Shown: positions 45,001-60,100, counted from the stretch's first letter. The stretch: 64,000 bases of DNA from Arctopsyche grandis (GCF_051622035.1 NC_135362.1:11659501-11723500); one strand, 5' to 3'. Translations and numbers: made by a program. Notes: generated by a model not told the origin, from the sequence alone.

Positions 45001-48000
45001 TACAGCTCCCGAGGATGGCTTCGCTGTAGCTTCTCTTCCTTCGCTGGTGACTTTGTTCCACGGCCCATCTTGGATCCCACTTCTGACGACCAGTGTTGCG
45101 TCGGGGTGGGTGGAGGATCCAAGTAAAAGCCAACGGTCGTTTCACAGCATTTATTGATGATTATGGTGACACACACACTGTCACTGCTCCGTCCAGAATG
45201 ACATGAGATCCCTACGTACCGCCTTATAAGGGGTAGATCTCTCAGGACGTCTAATCTGTTTACCTACAGTATAGTCACGTATTCGGATATGTATTCCCAC
45301 GGTATGAGAAGTGCAATCATTGTTTAGCTTTCATGCACTTAGCTCGTCGCTAATCCCTAAAACCACTTACACCGGTCTCACGGTCTCTCAGGACGTCTAC
45401 CCGTCTTAATCCGCTCGCAGTTACTCGGCGGCTCTGTTTAGTATACGTTACAATATTTATAATACAAAAAAAAAATAATTAAAAAGAGAGTTCTAGAGGA
45501 CATTATGATCTAGATTAGATTGTAGTTTACGATCGAAAAGCCTATAATTTGTTTATGGGTAAAATAATAATTAAAATAAACGTTTCTCAAGAGGTTCGAA
45601 TTGTGAAGAAAAAAAAAACACACGACGCCACTTCTTTCAACAAAGCCAACTTCTTTGTGAAATTTTTCTCGTGTGAACAACAAAGAAATGAAAGGTGTTA
45701 TGAGATCCGATTAATAATAACTATAACAATACATTGTTTTAAAAATGTCTCGCACAGGTATTCAAACGACACGAAAAAATAAAAATTACTTCTTCGGACA
45801 ATACAGAACCATCAAGCAGCTCCGTTAATTTTGTGAAGGTTTTATTAGTTAGTAACTGTAATTTTAAAGTGCGCAACAACGGTTACTTTTTACTATCATA
45901 CAGAATATCCGCACCGTTTTAGTGGACCGTATAAAAAGTCGGTTTCGTTTTTGTTTTTTTTAAATCATCATAAAAAGCCAGTAGGATACATAGAAATCGT
46001 GACGTGATCGCCCAAAATCAGGTGTTGCGTCAATCGGTGATTGTCATTAATTCAAACCCATTCAACAATAATAAAATTGACCAAATTGGCGGTCATTAAC
46101 AGCTTCGGCAATTCTTTTGAAATAATAATTCATAGAAGATTTTTAAACATCAAGGTAAATCTTCTCTATCTATATATATAAAAATGAATGTCTGTGTGTG
46201 TGTCTCGAATAGGCTCCTAAACCACTCAGCCGATTACGATGGAACTTTCAGGATTTGTTGTATGGATGTCCGGGAAGATTATTGTGAAAATAAAACGGGA
46301 AAAACGGGAATGAGTGTCATTGCAATGTAATAATTTCAAATATTTTCGATGCCTGCGTTTTTCCGACAAATGGGAACGGGAACGAGAATGAGAACGGGAA
46401 CGAGAACGGAAATTGCATGCGTTATTATGGCATTGCAACGCATGTCGGGGTTCAGCTAGTAATTTATAAAATTTGTTAGATAACACAAAAAAAAACAACA
46501 ACATTAAAATGATATAATTCAAATTATATGAAATATTTGTTATATGGTATACTAAAAAAAAGGCCTTGTGACAAAATCATAAGTAAAAGGCACTTAAACA
46601 AGTACTAGTGATACCTTATGTAATATAAAAATTAAAAATCAAATTTCTGTAACTCTTGTTACACTTTCACTTTATATAATGCATTTGAATCAATTATGAA
46701 AATATCTTTTCTTAATTAAGTCTATAATTACTGTATCACATCCAATTAATTAATTAATTTTGTTGCATAAAAATTTCATAGTGGTTTTTTTCAATCAATG
46801 CAGTATCATTTTAATTTGGAGAAAGTAATAAATGCAAAATTATAATATTAACTAAATTATCTTATGAATACAAAGGACCACCTTCAAAGCAGTGGCGTAG
46901 CTAGACAAATTGGGCCCGCATGCAAATGTTAGCAAAAGGCCCCCTTTTTTATTTTTAAATTAAATTGATAATTAGCTTGCATAATTTAAATGTTTTTTAA
47001 AGACATTTTAGAAGCTTTTTCAAGTTCAATATATAATATAGCTAATTCACTGAGCCTGAGATGACTTTCTTGAGATGTCTTTAATTAATTTGAAAAAAAA
47101 AAAACTATATTAAATCACGTTATCGAATATTTCATTTAAAACAAAATAATTATCCGAAAATTTCGAAAGATCAAAAACGAGAACGTGATTCACAATACAC
47201 ACGTGAAACGAAAATATTTTATTAACCATTATTATGTTTTTTAATTTAACATCGGGTTTATAGACCATTGCAGACAATTATTATTACTGTACCATAACAG
47301 AAAAATATTAAATGTCGTGAGAAGGAGTACAAAATCGTGAAAATTCAGCACGCAATTTGAAGAATGAACCTTAACTAGTGCTTCCATTAGTCTTATAAAT
47401 AATTTTACGACTTTTATTTGAAAAATGTGTAGTATTTTAATTTAAAATCCTTTTGGGCCCCTAAATCTAAAAGGCACGCATGCACCGCATGCTCGTGTGG
47501 CATAGTATAATATATTTTTTATGTAATTAAAACTTTTTAATGTTTTTCTATTGCATTTTTTGTTTTATTATTATTTTTAATTTTATAAATCACCACTGCT
47601 TACTACTCTAATTAACTATTTGAAATACACATCGAATTAATAATGATAAACCCACTCACTTCGTAAGCTTGCACTATGACGAGAGGTTTGGTACGTCCGC
47701 CCATGATGGTCCGTGAGAAACTGTTGTCGACTGCGAATTCACTGATTTCTATCACATAATTTACAGTTTCAGACACTGTTCTAATTTATTATTGTTATTT
47801 TCAATTATTTCTATACTTTCATTCTAAAATAGAAAACAACGGCACATTCACATCACTGCTTATCGAGGAGATAAAGACAAACAGTATAAAACTGTAACGA
47901 TGTACATATATAACGATCAAACTGCATTGCAATTTTACAAATCATCAGAGTGTGACGAAAGTAGTACTGTACGTTTGTACCTAGTATATATAATGTGTCT

Positions 48001-51000
48001 GGCACAAGTTAACTATCGTACTTAATAACTTTATCGTTTACTAATACACATATGTATGTATACTGTAATTAGTGATTTTAATGATCCATACTGCAATTTA
48101 AAAAGCTCTACGATTTATAAACGAAAATATGTAATGTGTTCGTAAGATTATTCTATTTTTTTTATCAAACTGGTAGATCTGAATCATCAATGACCGTTGA
48201 TTCAACGCACCAAAAGTAATTCAACGTGAACGTATATGGGTAGTGATTAGGAAATAAAACACTCCCACTCTAATATACACAGTAAAACTGATCGTAGAGG
48301 AAAAATATCGTTCTGAAATACTGATTCAAAGCTAATAGCTTGACTGAAGTAAGGACAAGTTTCACATCAATTCTGGTTTTGTATTGAAAGCCAGTGAACT
48401 GAACATTTCGCAAAATCTCCGTACTTTCAAAAAATTATACACGAAATGTGGATGTTTTAACAAATGCAATTATATAATAATCTTTTGACATGCGCAGCGT
48501 AGGGGGGAGAACAGCCCGAAGCTTCTGGTTGTGATTGGCGTGAAGCGTAGAGGGAACACGAGGGAGAAGCAGATTCCCCAAACGCTAGAACGATCACATT
48601 CGTTCTGGAACAGGCTCGTTATATCACGATATTCAGTCATGAAGAAAATTTTACTGCGATCAAAATATTATAAACAATATAAAAAAAAGCATTCTACTGT
48701 GAAATTGGTTGTACCTAATACTGAATCAGCACTGTTAAATTTGATTAGAACGAAAAAAATCGTATAATTTTCAAGAGGCGATTCTTAATATTTTCCTTAT
48801 TGAGTTTTTAGTAATAATAACTGACGAACTCTTCCTAGTATTTTCATACACGTGTCAAAAAGGTCATGATTTTTGCATGTATTGCATGTATTACATGCAA
48901 GCAAAAAATATCAAAACTCAGCAATTGATTTTTGTATTGCAGAAATTCAAAGATTAAAAAAAAAATTACGATCATAATAACAGGATATGTTATGCCATGG
49001 CTTGGAAAGGAAACATCCCAGACAGCAAAACAATGAATGAGACACTCGGAAAGCAGCTACATACTTGAGTGAGCACGAATGGATGTACGAGTATGAAAAA
49101 CATTGGATAAACTTTCTTACTAAACATTTTTACTATAATTTAATTTTGAGTTTAGTCATAATTAGGATATCATATCATACTTTTTTATATATCGTATATA
49201 ATAATAGCCTAATGCGTGCCCACGTGCTTGTCGTTAACATGCTCCGTTTCTCTTTCTCCCCTTGGATTCGTATATCGTGGAAAGAGACGCGTCATACCAC
49301 AAAGATTTTTTTTCTTCAAAAAATTTAATTAAATTTTGAATTATTAATTCCGTTGATCCAAATTGCGACATTTTACCGAGTGCACAATTATGTGCACACA
49401 GGCTACTAGTTTTATATATAAAATAAAGAGCGTTCGTTGTAAGTGTATGTGTGTGTGTGTAATTCGTTTCTGATTGGCTGTCGCTAAATATTCAAATAAA
49501 TTCGATTCAAGTAAATTTAATAAAAAAAAACAAATGAATGTTTACTATTAGATAGGCCATTTTAAAGCGGTTTATATTGCAAATACCGAGCGAAAACGGA
49601 TTGAAACACTAGTATAATACTTTATATGTAAAATTTAGGGTACGATCTTATTTTTTAGGGAAAATTTTCACAGCCTCTAGTATATAATTTCGGAAGAGAC
49701 TTGCATGTAAGGTTTCAAAATCAAAGTTTTTATGACGATATCGATGCTGTTGAATATAATACTTTTCGATTCAAATAAATTAAATAAAAAAACAAAATGA
49801 ATATTTATTATTAGATTAGCCACGTTTAAGCTGTTTATATTACAAATACCGAGCGAAGCCGGGTAAAACCACTAATTTATTATAAAAGAAGCTATGTATC
49901 TTCTCGTCGGAAAAACATTTCCAATTTTAATTATAAATATTATGGCAATAGTCGCTTTCAAAATCAGGACCACATATAAATAATACGTTCATGTGTATAT
50001 TTGACCATACACATAACTGAATAAAAACGGACCATAAACTTTCAAGATTCATTGCTTTCAATTTTTCGAAATATGTAGGACGGATGGTAAAATTACAATG
50101 CAATTTAAGCTAAATACAAACAAAACAAAAAAAACCCGAGTACGAAACGACGATATCGCGATTTTTTACGACTTTGCAGAAGGCTCTTAGCGATAAAGGT
50201 CACTTTTTTATTTAAAAAAACACACATATGTACTGCAAAAGCCTACGTATGCAAACACAACGATGAAAACAATTACGGCAATGTCGACCGAACGATACCG
50301 CGGTCGGAAAACAACTGATGGAAATTAAATTGCAGGTAAGAGATTACAGGTGATGGCGTGTGCAAGTAATTCCAGCGGTGGGAGACATTCGGAATTATAA
50401 AATTCGATATTACATTACAAAACATTTTCCTCCTAAATTACTAGAGTAAGCAGAATTGAGCACAATCGAATAATTATCAATTACGATCTGAAAGTAATTA
50501 CGTATTATTCACATAATGGATGCATAGCTATCGATGACTTTTTCGCTTGTGTGTGAATACTTATAGATAAGATTTCAAAAACAAACGCGAAAATCGATGG
50601 AAATGACTGCGAGTCACAAGACGATAATGAAAGGTGAAATCAGAGCTACATATGTAGTTAACAGATGAAAATTGTATTCACAATTAAAATTTCACGTGTA
50701 GCCATTGTTATTGTGACTACATGTTACCGCTCGTGTCGATCGATAGTATGGGTATCTATATCACATGTGAATAAATTATGTGAGATGATGCATCTGTAGT
50801 GAAGTACATATAATTTCACTAGAACCAAAGTAAGAATTCCTCGGTTTGACATCCGCAATATGCACATGATGATCGATCTCTACAGTTGACCTTTGCCGAT
50901 GATATTGCGTATCGCAATTTAAGTTATTTATTATTTAGGTATTTTATTTTTTTTCGCATGGTGGTCACGATTTGGTATGTCCAAGGTTTTTATAGTAACA

Positions 51001-54000
51001 TCATCGTTTACGATGCGTAATTATGGTTTCAAATCTAATCTATATATATAAAATTGAATGTCTGTGTGTGTGTGTCTCGTATAGGCTCCTAAGCCACTGA
51101 ACCGATTACGATGGAACGATGGAATGGGAATGAGTGTCATTGCAACGCAATAATTTCAAATGTGTTCGCTGCCTACGTTTTTTCGACAAATGGGAACGGG
51201 AACGGGAACAGGAACGAGAACAGGAACGCGAACGGGACTTGTATGCGTTATTGTGGCATTGCAAAGCATGCCGGGCTCAGCTAGTATCTAATATATAATT
51301 TCGAAAGAGACTTTGTACATATGTAAGTATGTAAAGTTTGGGTGGTAGAATCCGTGACATTAAATTTAATAAAAAAAAAACAAATGAATATTCAAATAAA
51401 CTAAAATAAGATAAGACTATTCAAATAAATTTAAATAAAATAAGACTATTCAAATAAATTTAAATAAAATAGGACTATTCAAATAAATTTAATAAAATGT
51501 TTACTATTAGATTAGCCATGTTTAGGCGGTTTATATGTATTACAAATACCAAGCGAAGCCGGGTAAAACCACCAGTGATAAATAAACAACAGTGATACTG
51601 TTAAATATCAAGACGATTTGTTTGTTGCTGTTGTTTTTTTTCGCGGATCGAATTGTCGAATTGGCACTTTCTCGAATTTTCTTCGCACACGCTTCGTCGG
51701 TTTCATAAATCGAAAATATTTCAGTGGTGTTGTGCAATGCAAAAAAAATAATAAGAAGACATGTATCGTCAGCAGGCTACGATAATACGTACGCATGTAT
51801 GTATGTAGGTATGTACTTGGGTTTTATATGACTTTATATATTTCTTTGAATTTTAATGTTGATATATCTTCACTGTGACAAATTTAAACTTAGTTACAGT
51901 ACATAAACATACATTAGATGCCGCAGTTTGTTCCCTTCTCCCGTGGCACGCATCAATTTATAACACTTGTATTTTCCCATCATACCATTACGGGTTTCCC
52001 CTGAGCGAAACCTATGGCATTAAACTTGTGCATATATAAATTTGAAATCATATTCAAACAGTGGTGACATAGGATGGTTTTTCCAATCTTTGATGATGAA
52101 CCGTTTTAACGATAAAATCAGATAAATTGGCAAATTCTGAAAACGATCGAGTCTGACCAGCAGCACTACAGAAATACTTCCGAATAAATTCTTTTCAATT
52201 GAGGCTAATACGGGGCTTAAGCCCGGGAACCTCTCGGTGATTAGAATAACTATTTAACGCAACCACCGAGCTGCATATTTGAAGGCTTCATCACTTATCG
52301 CAAAAGGCATCAAGCTCCTCAAATCAGATTTCTGTTAGCTTGGATTTGTTTATTTAATCTACCTATAAAATATACTGATTTGCTTGAGGGCTTATTTAAT
52401 TTGAGATCGTAAACGTGTTCTAATCTTTGTTATTATAGATTGATGGATTTGCTATTTTTTTTATTTATTATCTATATACCTTTTTTTGGTTAGGTGTAGA
52501 GGTATAAAGGTATAAATAAGTTACTTGTAAAGGGAAATTTTCTAAATTACTTTACGTTACCTACATTGGGGCTAATGAAAGGAAGCACTCCAAAATGAGT
52601 TTATTATTAGATTTGCTACTATAATTAAAAAAGAAAAACAGCAAAAGCTAGAAGTAAACATTTTCCATCTTCATCAATCCTTCCCAAAGCTGTTGTCAAA
52701 GGTTTTATTAAAAATACTTGAATTATTGCGTGCCATCATGTCAAAATATCGAAAGTAATACAAAATGATACAATGTATAATTTTAAAACGATCTTTAAAA
52801 TATAATATAAGTGATAGTTTTAGACAATCCAAACTCCTGAGGTACATCATTTGTAGATAAGAGGTTAATTCAAAAGGTTTCTCGGTGATTGAAACGTGGA
52901 AGGGCCGAGATGAAAAGAGCAGATCTTTAACAGATGATCAAATCAAGATATCTACTGGCCTCCTTGCATTGCATATTGCATTTTTTAAACTATAAGATGT
53001 CGAAAAAAAAAAAAATTACGAAATAGCGCAAAGTAAAGAGTAGTCTTAGGCACAAAGAAAACCAGGAAAAAATGCATGTTATCAATATGCATGATATAGA
53101 TAAACGATGAAAATAGCAAATCTTACATGTATGGTACAGGTACGACCTATTAATATATTAATTACATTTTGCAGAAGAATTTCAGAGCGGAAACGTTCTA
53201 ACGGGTTTTCCTTGTATCAAGTTATATACAAGCTTCAGGTGTAAAAAAAAAACAATCAGGTGTTAAACGGGAAATATGAGCCGACTTCATATTTGAGTTT
53301 GTATCATTAAAAAATGAAATTGCACCATGGAAATGCAAGCGACTCGACTCGTTTACCATTTGCACAATTCAATTATTGTCGTTCTTGCAATACCGGACGA
53401 TTTTTATCATAACGATTCAGTGCGAAATTATTCAATGAAAATCAGTGAAAAATGGTTTTGAACGCGGTTTTATCGTTTTTTTTTATATTTATTTTTTACT
53501 TTTTTCGTATACATCTGTGTACAATGGGGGACATTTTTTCACGGATGAAAAACCATGACGTTTTCGAAACATCCGCGTCATTATATAAACATAATGCGGA
53601 CACTTACAAATCGTACACACTTTATCGTTAACAATGGTTTAGATGTCATTTCGGCGGATTCGTTTGAGAATTGCCTAGAAGTGAAAATGCATTCGCGATA
53701 TGTTCAATCTATCAACACGAAACTGATAAAAATATGTATATGTCTTTAGTCGTGCTGCGCCGATCGTATAATATTGTATGTACACACGCTATGGCAATTG
53801 TTTAAATTTTCATTCATTTCACATTCAAAACATTTTATTTTCATGTGCCATGAGGGATTGCCCCAAAGCGACAACTATGGCCAAACTTGTACATAAATTA
53901 AAGTGATCATTGTACATATTTTTAGGGGGTCTACCTCACGGCACCGAAAGTGAAAAGGTCGAAAAAGTAAATATCGGAAGGCAAAGATCGAAAATCGAAA

Positions 54001-54053
54001 GATCTTAAGTCGAAAGATAAAAAAAGGGTGCATGGTAAACTGCACTATGTATG

Positions 54054-54132
<79 letters not shown>

Positions 54133-57100
54133 CTGTTCCTCTTGTTCCTGTTGTATCCTGCTCGCGCAAATTAAGTGAGGATTTACGACGGGGGGGAGAG
54201 AGAGTTTTACCGCACGCCACTGATATATGTATATACTAACCGTTTTTCATATGTATGCATGATAAACATAGGAGTAGAATGCATAGAATGGTCATTGTTA
54301 ACAAAAGTATCGTCTAAAAGCGAACCGTCGAAGAGAGAGACGGAAAGTCAGAAGAGAGACAAGAGAGAAAGATACGAAGTTCAGCAAACAATGAGCAAAC
54401 AACGAACAAACTCTGCCACGCAGAGTTTTGGTAGCAACATTTTTTTCGACTTTTTCACGGTCACCCGTTTTTAGGTTATGTGAAAAAATCAGAACACTTT
54501 TTTTAAAAGGATTTTTCTAAATGCTTGAATAATAAAAAACGTTAATGAACATTAGAAAATCACGGATGCATGCTTGAAAATCGATCATCGAAATTAATCA
54601 TTGAAATGATCATTGAAAATAAGCGCAAGCTTGGGGCCCCCGAAATGGACCTTTGCTACCAAAATTCACAACTTATAAATTATTATCATTGAATACGTTC
54701 GTAAGCCAAGAATAAATTAAATCAATACCTACTTTACATACTATCTTAAAATAGTGCCTATTTTATTGCAAAAACTGTTTCGGTTTCAAGTACATATAGT
54801 GAATACAAAAAAAATGGTTTTGTAAAATCCTAATGAAAAATCATATACTGAAAAAAACATGGTAAAACATGATGATTTCCCTAATTTACTTGATCCGCCA
54901 CTGAGCCCATCCCAAGGATTCTGCCAGGACAGATACCCAAAAATACCAGTACTGTACTGGTAAAACCAGTACAAATGGTCACCTTAACATAAATACTAAA
55001 ATTGTTCTACAATTTAAGTATATTTAATGATCGATAAATTCGGATTTGCGACGAATTATCTAGAAAGAGAGAGGATTTCGATTTTATTGAAAATTAAGTT
55101 AGATTAAATGATAAACTATAACAGGAGACAGTCGATTTGGATTTTATAACCATCCAGATCTTGACAGCAGCATATATAAATCAAAAAATTACTCGATTCC
55201 TTCAGGATTTGAACCCTCGACCTCTCTACTGGTAAACAATAACTCAACTAATAAACTACGCTGCAGCTACATATATTGACTGGACAAGATAACTTGACTA
55301 ATTTAGCCTATTTTTTTTCTATTAAAAGCTTTGAACATTTTAAATTACAGTATTTTATCATCTTCATATACATACATATCATGTACCAAACGCTGAATAT
55401 TCAATAAGATTTGTTGCCAATTCGGGTCTGAAACATTCCAATTCTGGTCGTGTTTGATAAGTATATGTACATATGTATAATACATAAATAAATTCATTCA
55501 TGTAAAAATACATACATATGTATGTACATATATTAATGGAATTATAGGGACATATAAATTTATAAGTGAATTCTAGTACCTTCCATAAGGTAAATTAAAA
55601 AATTCACTACACTCAAATATAATATGCAAAAGATAGTTTATTTATTAGTAGATAAAATTTAAAATTAAACTTAGCCATTTGATATGTTTTCAAAAAGTAT
55701 TCTCATTATTATACATTTATATATGTTTGTATATTATGTATATGTACTGAAACATTGACCTTTATTGTAGATGAATCTTTTTTTTATTTTTGACGAAGTC
55801 TGTTGAAGTATTTACACCTACACGATCAAAAGTATTCCAAAAGAATGTGTTTGCTATTTCTCACCTACGCTACACATCTAGTGGAAATTTTCCTTTATTG
55901 GAATCCTGTCATACCCACTTGAAAAAATCAAATACAACAAGACAATAAATAAAATATTCAACTAGTTTCACTTTTGTGAATTTCAAGTATGTATGTAAAT
56001 AACATAAACAAATAGGTAGAGGAAAAGTAAAAAAGCAGGTCACCTCAAGTAACAAAGCCGATAGGGGTATAGCTATTTCTAATACAAATTTTATATTCCT
56101 ATTTTATATACACAATCACATACATATTTATTGATCAAATGTTACTCAACGAATAATTTAATAATTGCGACCCGCATTTGAGATACATTTCAATTGTGAA
56201 CATGATGTAAATGATTGTTTTACAAACTAAAACGTCACATAGCTATGAAAATATTACATGTTGGGAAATGTTGAATATTACAAATCATTAAAATATTATT
56301 GTATGTACATATATCAATGATAAGTTAACAAATACATTTTCAAATGCTATGAGGACATACAAGACAGGCATAGAATTGTTGTAATATTAAATTCTATACA
56401 TAAGTGAAGGTCGTAAAGTACGTTTGTCAACAGCTATACAATTGATAAGACCGTTGTGCAGGTAAGCGAAGCAAAAAGGAAAACCTGCTTTGAAATATAT
56501 GCACATTACAGTGTTTATGTGGTTAAAACATTGATAGAGCAATTTATTTGCCAATGAAAATTTACAGTATTCATTACCAGATGGCTCAAGCTCGAGAAAA
56601 CCTATTTGAAAATACATATGAGCCGCTATATTTGTTCCAAAAACAATATTTCCGTTTGACTTAATGCACAAATTGTTATCACTTATTCTAATTCGATTTG
56701 TCCAGAATCTCGGAATAGCAGAATAACTGTATTACAGGTAACCAGTATTTTTAAATATTGTTAAATGCAAATCATTATATTTAATGTTATGCAAGATATT
56801 TCTCGAAATGAAGAAAAGTAGACTTACGACACTTTCAAATACTACCCAATAAAAATCTATGCTATAAATACTACCCAAATAAAAATCATCAACTATCGAA
56901 TGTTTTCTAGGACAAGATTTGGAACTATTGTAAGATCAACATAAAGAAATTTTTATCATATATTTTTTGAATATCTTTATATTCAAATGTATTTAATTAT
57001 TCCCTTCCCCCCTGACTGTGCTTATGAAGTCACTATACAATTAGTATATGTATATTTGCATAGGTTTACCACACCTTTTAGTGTGACCGGGACTGTCCCG

Positions 57101-60100
57101 GTTTCGAAGTGTGGTTTCGACGTCCCGGCTAATATGTTATTTAGTAAAAATTAAAAAGTACCACCTTGGAAAATGACTTCTAGATATTGACAGAATATGT
57201 GAAATCTTTGAGGCACTTGAATCATATTTTATTACACAAGTACACTATAAAGTGATGATAAAACAGTTATTTGGCAGTGAAATGTGTGTGTGGTTTGTGC
57301 AAGGGTAACTCAAATTGTTTAACAAATGTATCTTGATTATGGAATGTACAAAAGTGAGTACAATTGATATTTTCAGATAGCTTAGTATATATTGAGGAAA
57401 GGCTCTATAGTAAATTTATCTTATTTAATTCTACAAAGTCCATATATACATATATACAGCCAGCAGTATGGATCGGTGGTTGGGTTTATGTTTAGCACCG
57501 AGAGGTTAGCGGATTCAAGCCAATGCTAATCTTTTCAGACTTGGATATTTATGAACCCAAGTCAATCGTTTCCTATCAGAGTTTGTCAATTTATCTTATT
57601 TCATTGTTGAAACAGTTCCTCCATCAAATTGTCACTATGTCACAAATATCTGAATTTGATTTATGTACAATATGTAAAAATTTATGTACAAGTCTAATTC
57701 CATAGATGTCTCTATGGATTAATTAATTAATGTTAATTTCGTGTTCTACAGCCTCTCAAAATACAGCGATTTATGTAATAAAAAATGCTGCAATGTTTAT
57801 AATTAATTGTCTAGGAAGGTGCATTGGGGTTTACCTGTTAGGCCTGCCTGGTATATATCTATGTAAAAATAAAATATGTATCTAAATATGTACGTATATT
57901 AAGTACATATATCTTAGCACATTACAAATAGATTTCAGATAAGTTGTGGTATTTATACTCATGTCAATACCAGTCACTACTTGCAATACCAGCAAAGACA
58001 TAATATACATATGTACATACATATGTATGTATAATATAAAAACCGAAATTATTATCCTTTCATATAAGTAAAATTTAATCTAAAGAATCTAACGTAGTCT
58101 AATTAAAAAATCTTTTAAATAGGGAAGATAATTTAGAGTACTGAAATAAATGTAAACATACATAAATGTGTACATAAAGATAAAAATAATTTTTGAAAAA
58201 AAAAGTTAATTTAAGTGCTATTTTGTCATATCTTTTATAATATGTATATACATAAGTGATGACGCTTGGTGGATAAGATAACATTTAGATACAAACAGTG
58301 TAATTACTAATTAATTTAAAGTGTAAAAATATAGAAAAGCTTTTAATACTCTACTTATCTTAAACACATTTAAATGAGAAATTAATAATAATGAAAAAGT
58401 GCATGAGTCAAGATTTTTTCTTTAGCCTCATACAATTTAGCTCTGTGAATCAGCAATTATTGTTTTTTTTTTATAATTACATCGAAAAATAAATATAACT
58501 CACCCCGAGCACTGCAGAAGAGTTGTATTTATCAGTATCTTGGTGATCAACTATAGTTTTCTCTACATCATTTTTTTCTATCTTTTCTTGGATGGATATG
58601 TTTGAAGTTGTATCTTCACTGGTGCTGTTTGCAAACATCTTTCTATGCGCCTTTTTAAATTCATCCATTAATGCATTATGTTTCTGTTTTTTGTCATTAT
58701 CCACACCTTTCAATACTTTATTTTTTCTCATTTCTTCAAATTGGTCGATATCAATGGTATTTTCTTTCCTTCGCTATAAGTCACCAAATTATACACATTA
58801 AAACATATAAACAAATATAATTTGACATAAATAAATAATAATTGAAATAGACGGTAAACTCAATTTCCTATTATAATAGATCTGATAATATTCTGATTAT
58901 AAATGTCTCAAAAATATATTTTGATCTTACTTGTGATCTTTTTTGCAATTCTTGAGATATGGCATTAGATAAACTACTTGAGGTACTATTTGTGAGACTA
59001 ACAATACTGCTATTCGATGGTACTTTTCTGAGTGGAGGAGGAATCTCCTCATTATTTTTACACTCAATGTGTGTAATATTTTCGTGATGTCTATTTTTAA
59101 TTTCTACATCACTTCTGTGAACATCAACCACTATTGTTTTTTTATCAGGCACCAGGGTAGTTGTTGGAGAGCTGTCCATACAAACGTTATCACCCATCGA
59201 ACTAGGCAAAACATAATTTGTCTGTATGGTTGTCCCATTTTCGGACAAATTTATTATGGTGCGATTTTGAGGTAAGAGTTTGTCCTTTTCAAAACTATTA
59301 TATATTGATTGGTGAACGCAAGTGTTCATTTGAGGGTCATAGAAGTCTTTCACAAACTCAGAATCACATTCTTTAATTGAAGTCTCTCGCTCCCACTCAT
59401 AGTCGCGGTGTTCCCAGTTTTTCCTTTTGTAATGAGCATCCAATTGTTGTAATCTAAAACATTAGTTTATCTTAAATTAAATAATCACTTATATATTTGA
59501 TGCAGGTCAAAAGGCAAAACATTCACACCTATCTCCTAAAACTGTTTCTTCTTTAACTATGGAAAGTCGTTTATGATCAGCGCTGGAAGGGCTTTGGTCT
59601 CCAGTAGCACTTGACGCTGAACTATTGTAGCCACTAGATTCCCCAGGAAATAAATCCAGACCAGCACCAGTTCTGACCCAAAGATCTAAACGTTTCGTTT
59701 GTTTCATTAGTGTTACGGCCTAAAAGCAATCATTAAACATTAATGATATTTCAATTTGATGTATTGTGTATTCATCGAATTGTTATTCACTATTCTTTGG
59801 ATTAGTTAAAAATGACTAACATCACTGAATTGTATATCTCTAAAGTCGATTCCATTGCATTGCATTATTTGATCTCCCGGACGAAGGCCTGATTCTCTTG
59901 CTATACCATTTTCTTTCGTAAATTGTACAAATATACCAGGTCTCCAATCCGGTCCTTTACAAATACTAAAAAATAAATATTAATTAATTAATTTTAAAAG
60001 TAAATTTGTAATAAATGTAAAAAAATGACAATATATTCACCCGCAGCCTAATTTTGAACGAGATGGGACGTACAGTGTAAGACGAACGTCTTTAATTTTA

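Larger units (their letters stand above)
42585..45452 (-). mobile_element. Non-autonomous LTR retrotransposon (LTR pair, ATAT duplication)
   Basis: Two 359-bp direct repeats (42585-42943 and 45094-45452) with TG...CA ends differ at only a few positions (e.g. near 42593 and 42615), implying a young insertion. The flanks are ATAT (42581-42584 and 45453-45456). The minus strand is the sense strand: GACCTAAGTGGGGGGCAA at 42944-42961 is the polypurine tract before the 3' LTR, and TGGTCGTCAGAAGTGGGATC follows the 5' LTR as the primer-binding region. The 2.15-kb interior has only short frames and no protease, reverse transcriptase or integrase motif, so the element must rely on a relative for movement. 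It lies in a harmonin intron, sense to it. Confidence 0.9.

Noticed and set aside
48531-48767. 78-residue Lys/Arg-rich frame
   Set aside because: No domain, no splice or promoter context and an intronic position; most likely chance.
53875-54239. Frames consisting of alternating Ile-Tyr
   Set aside because: Pure translation of the (TA)n microsatellite.
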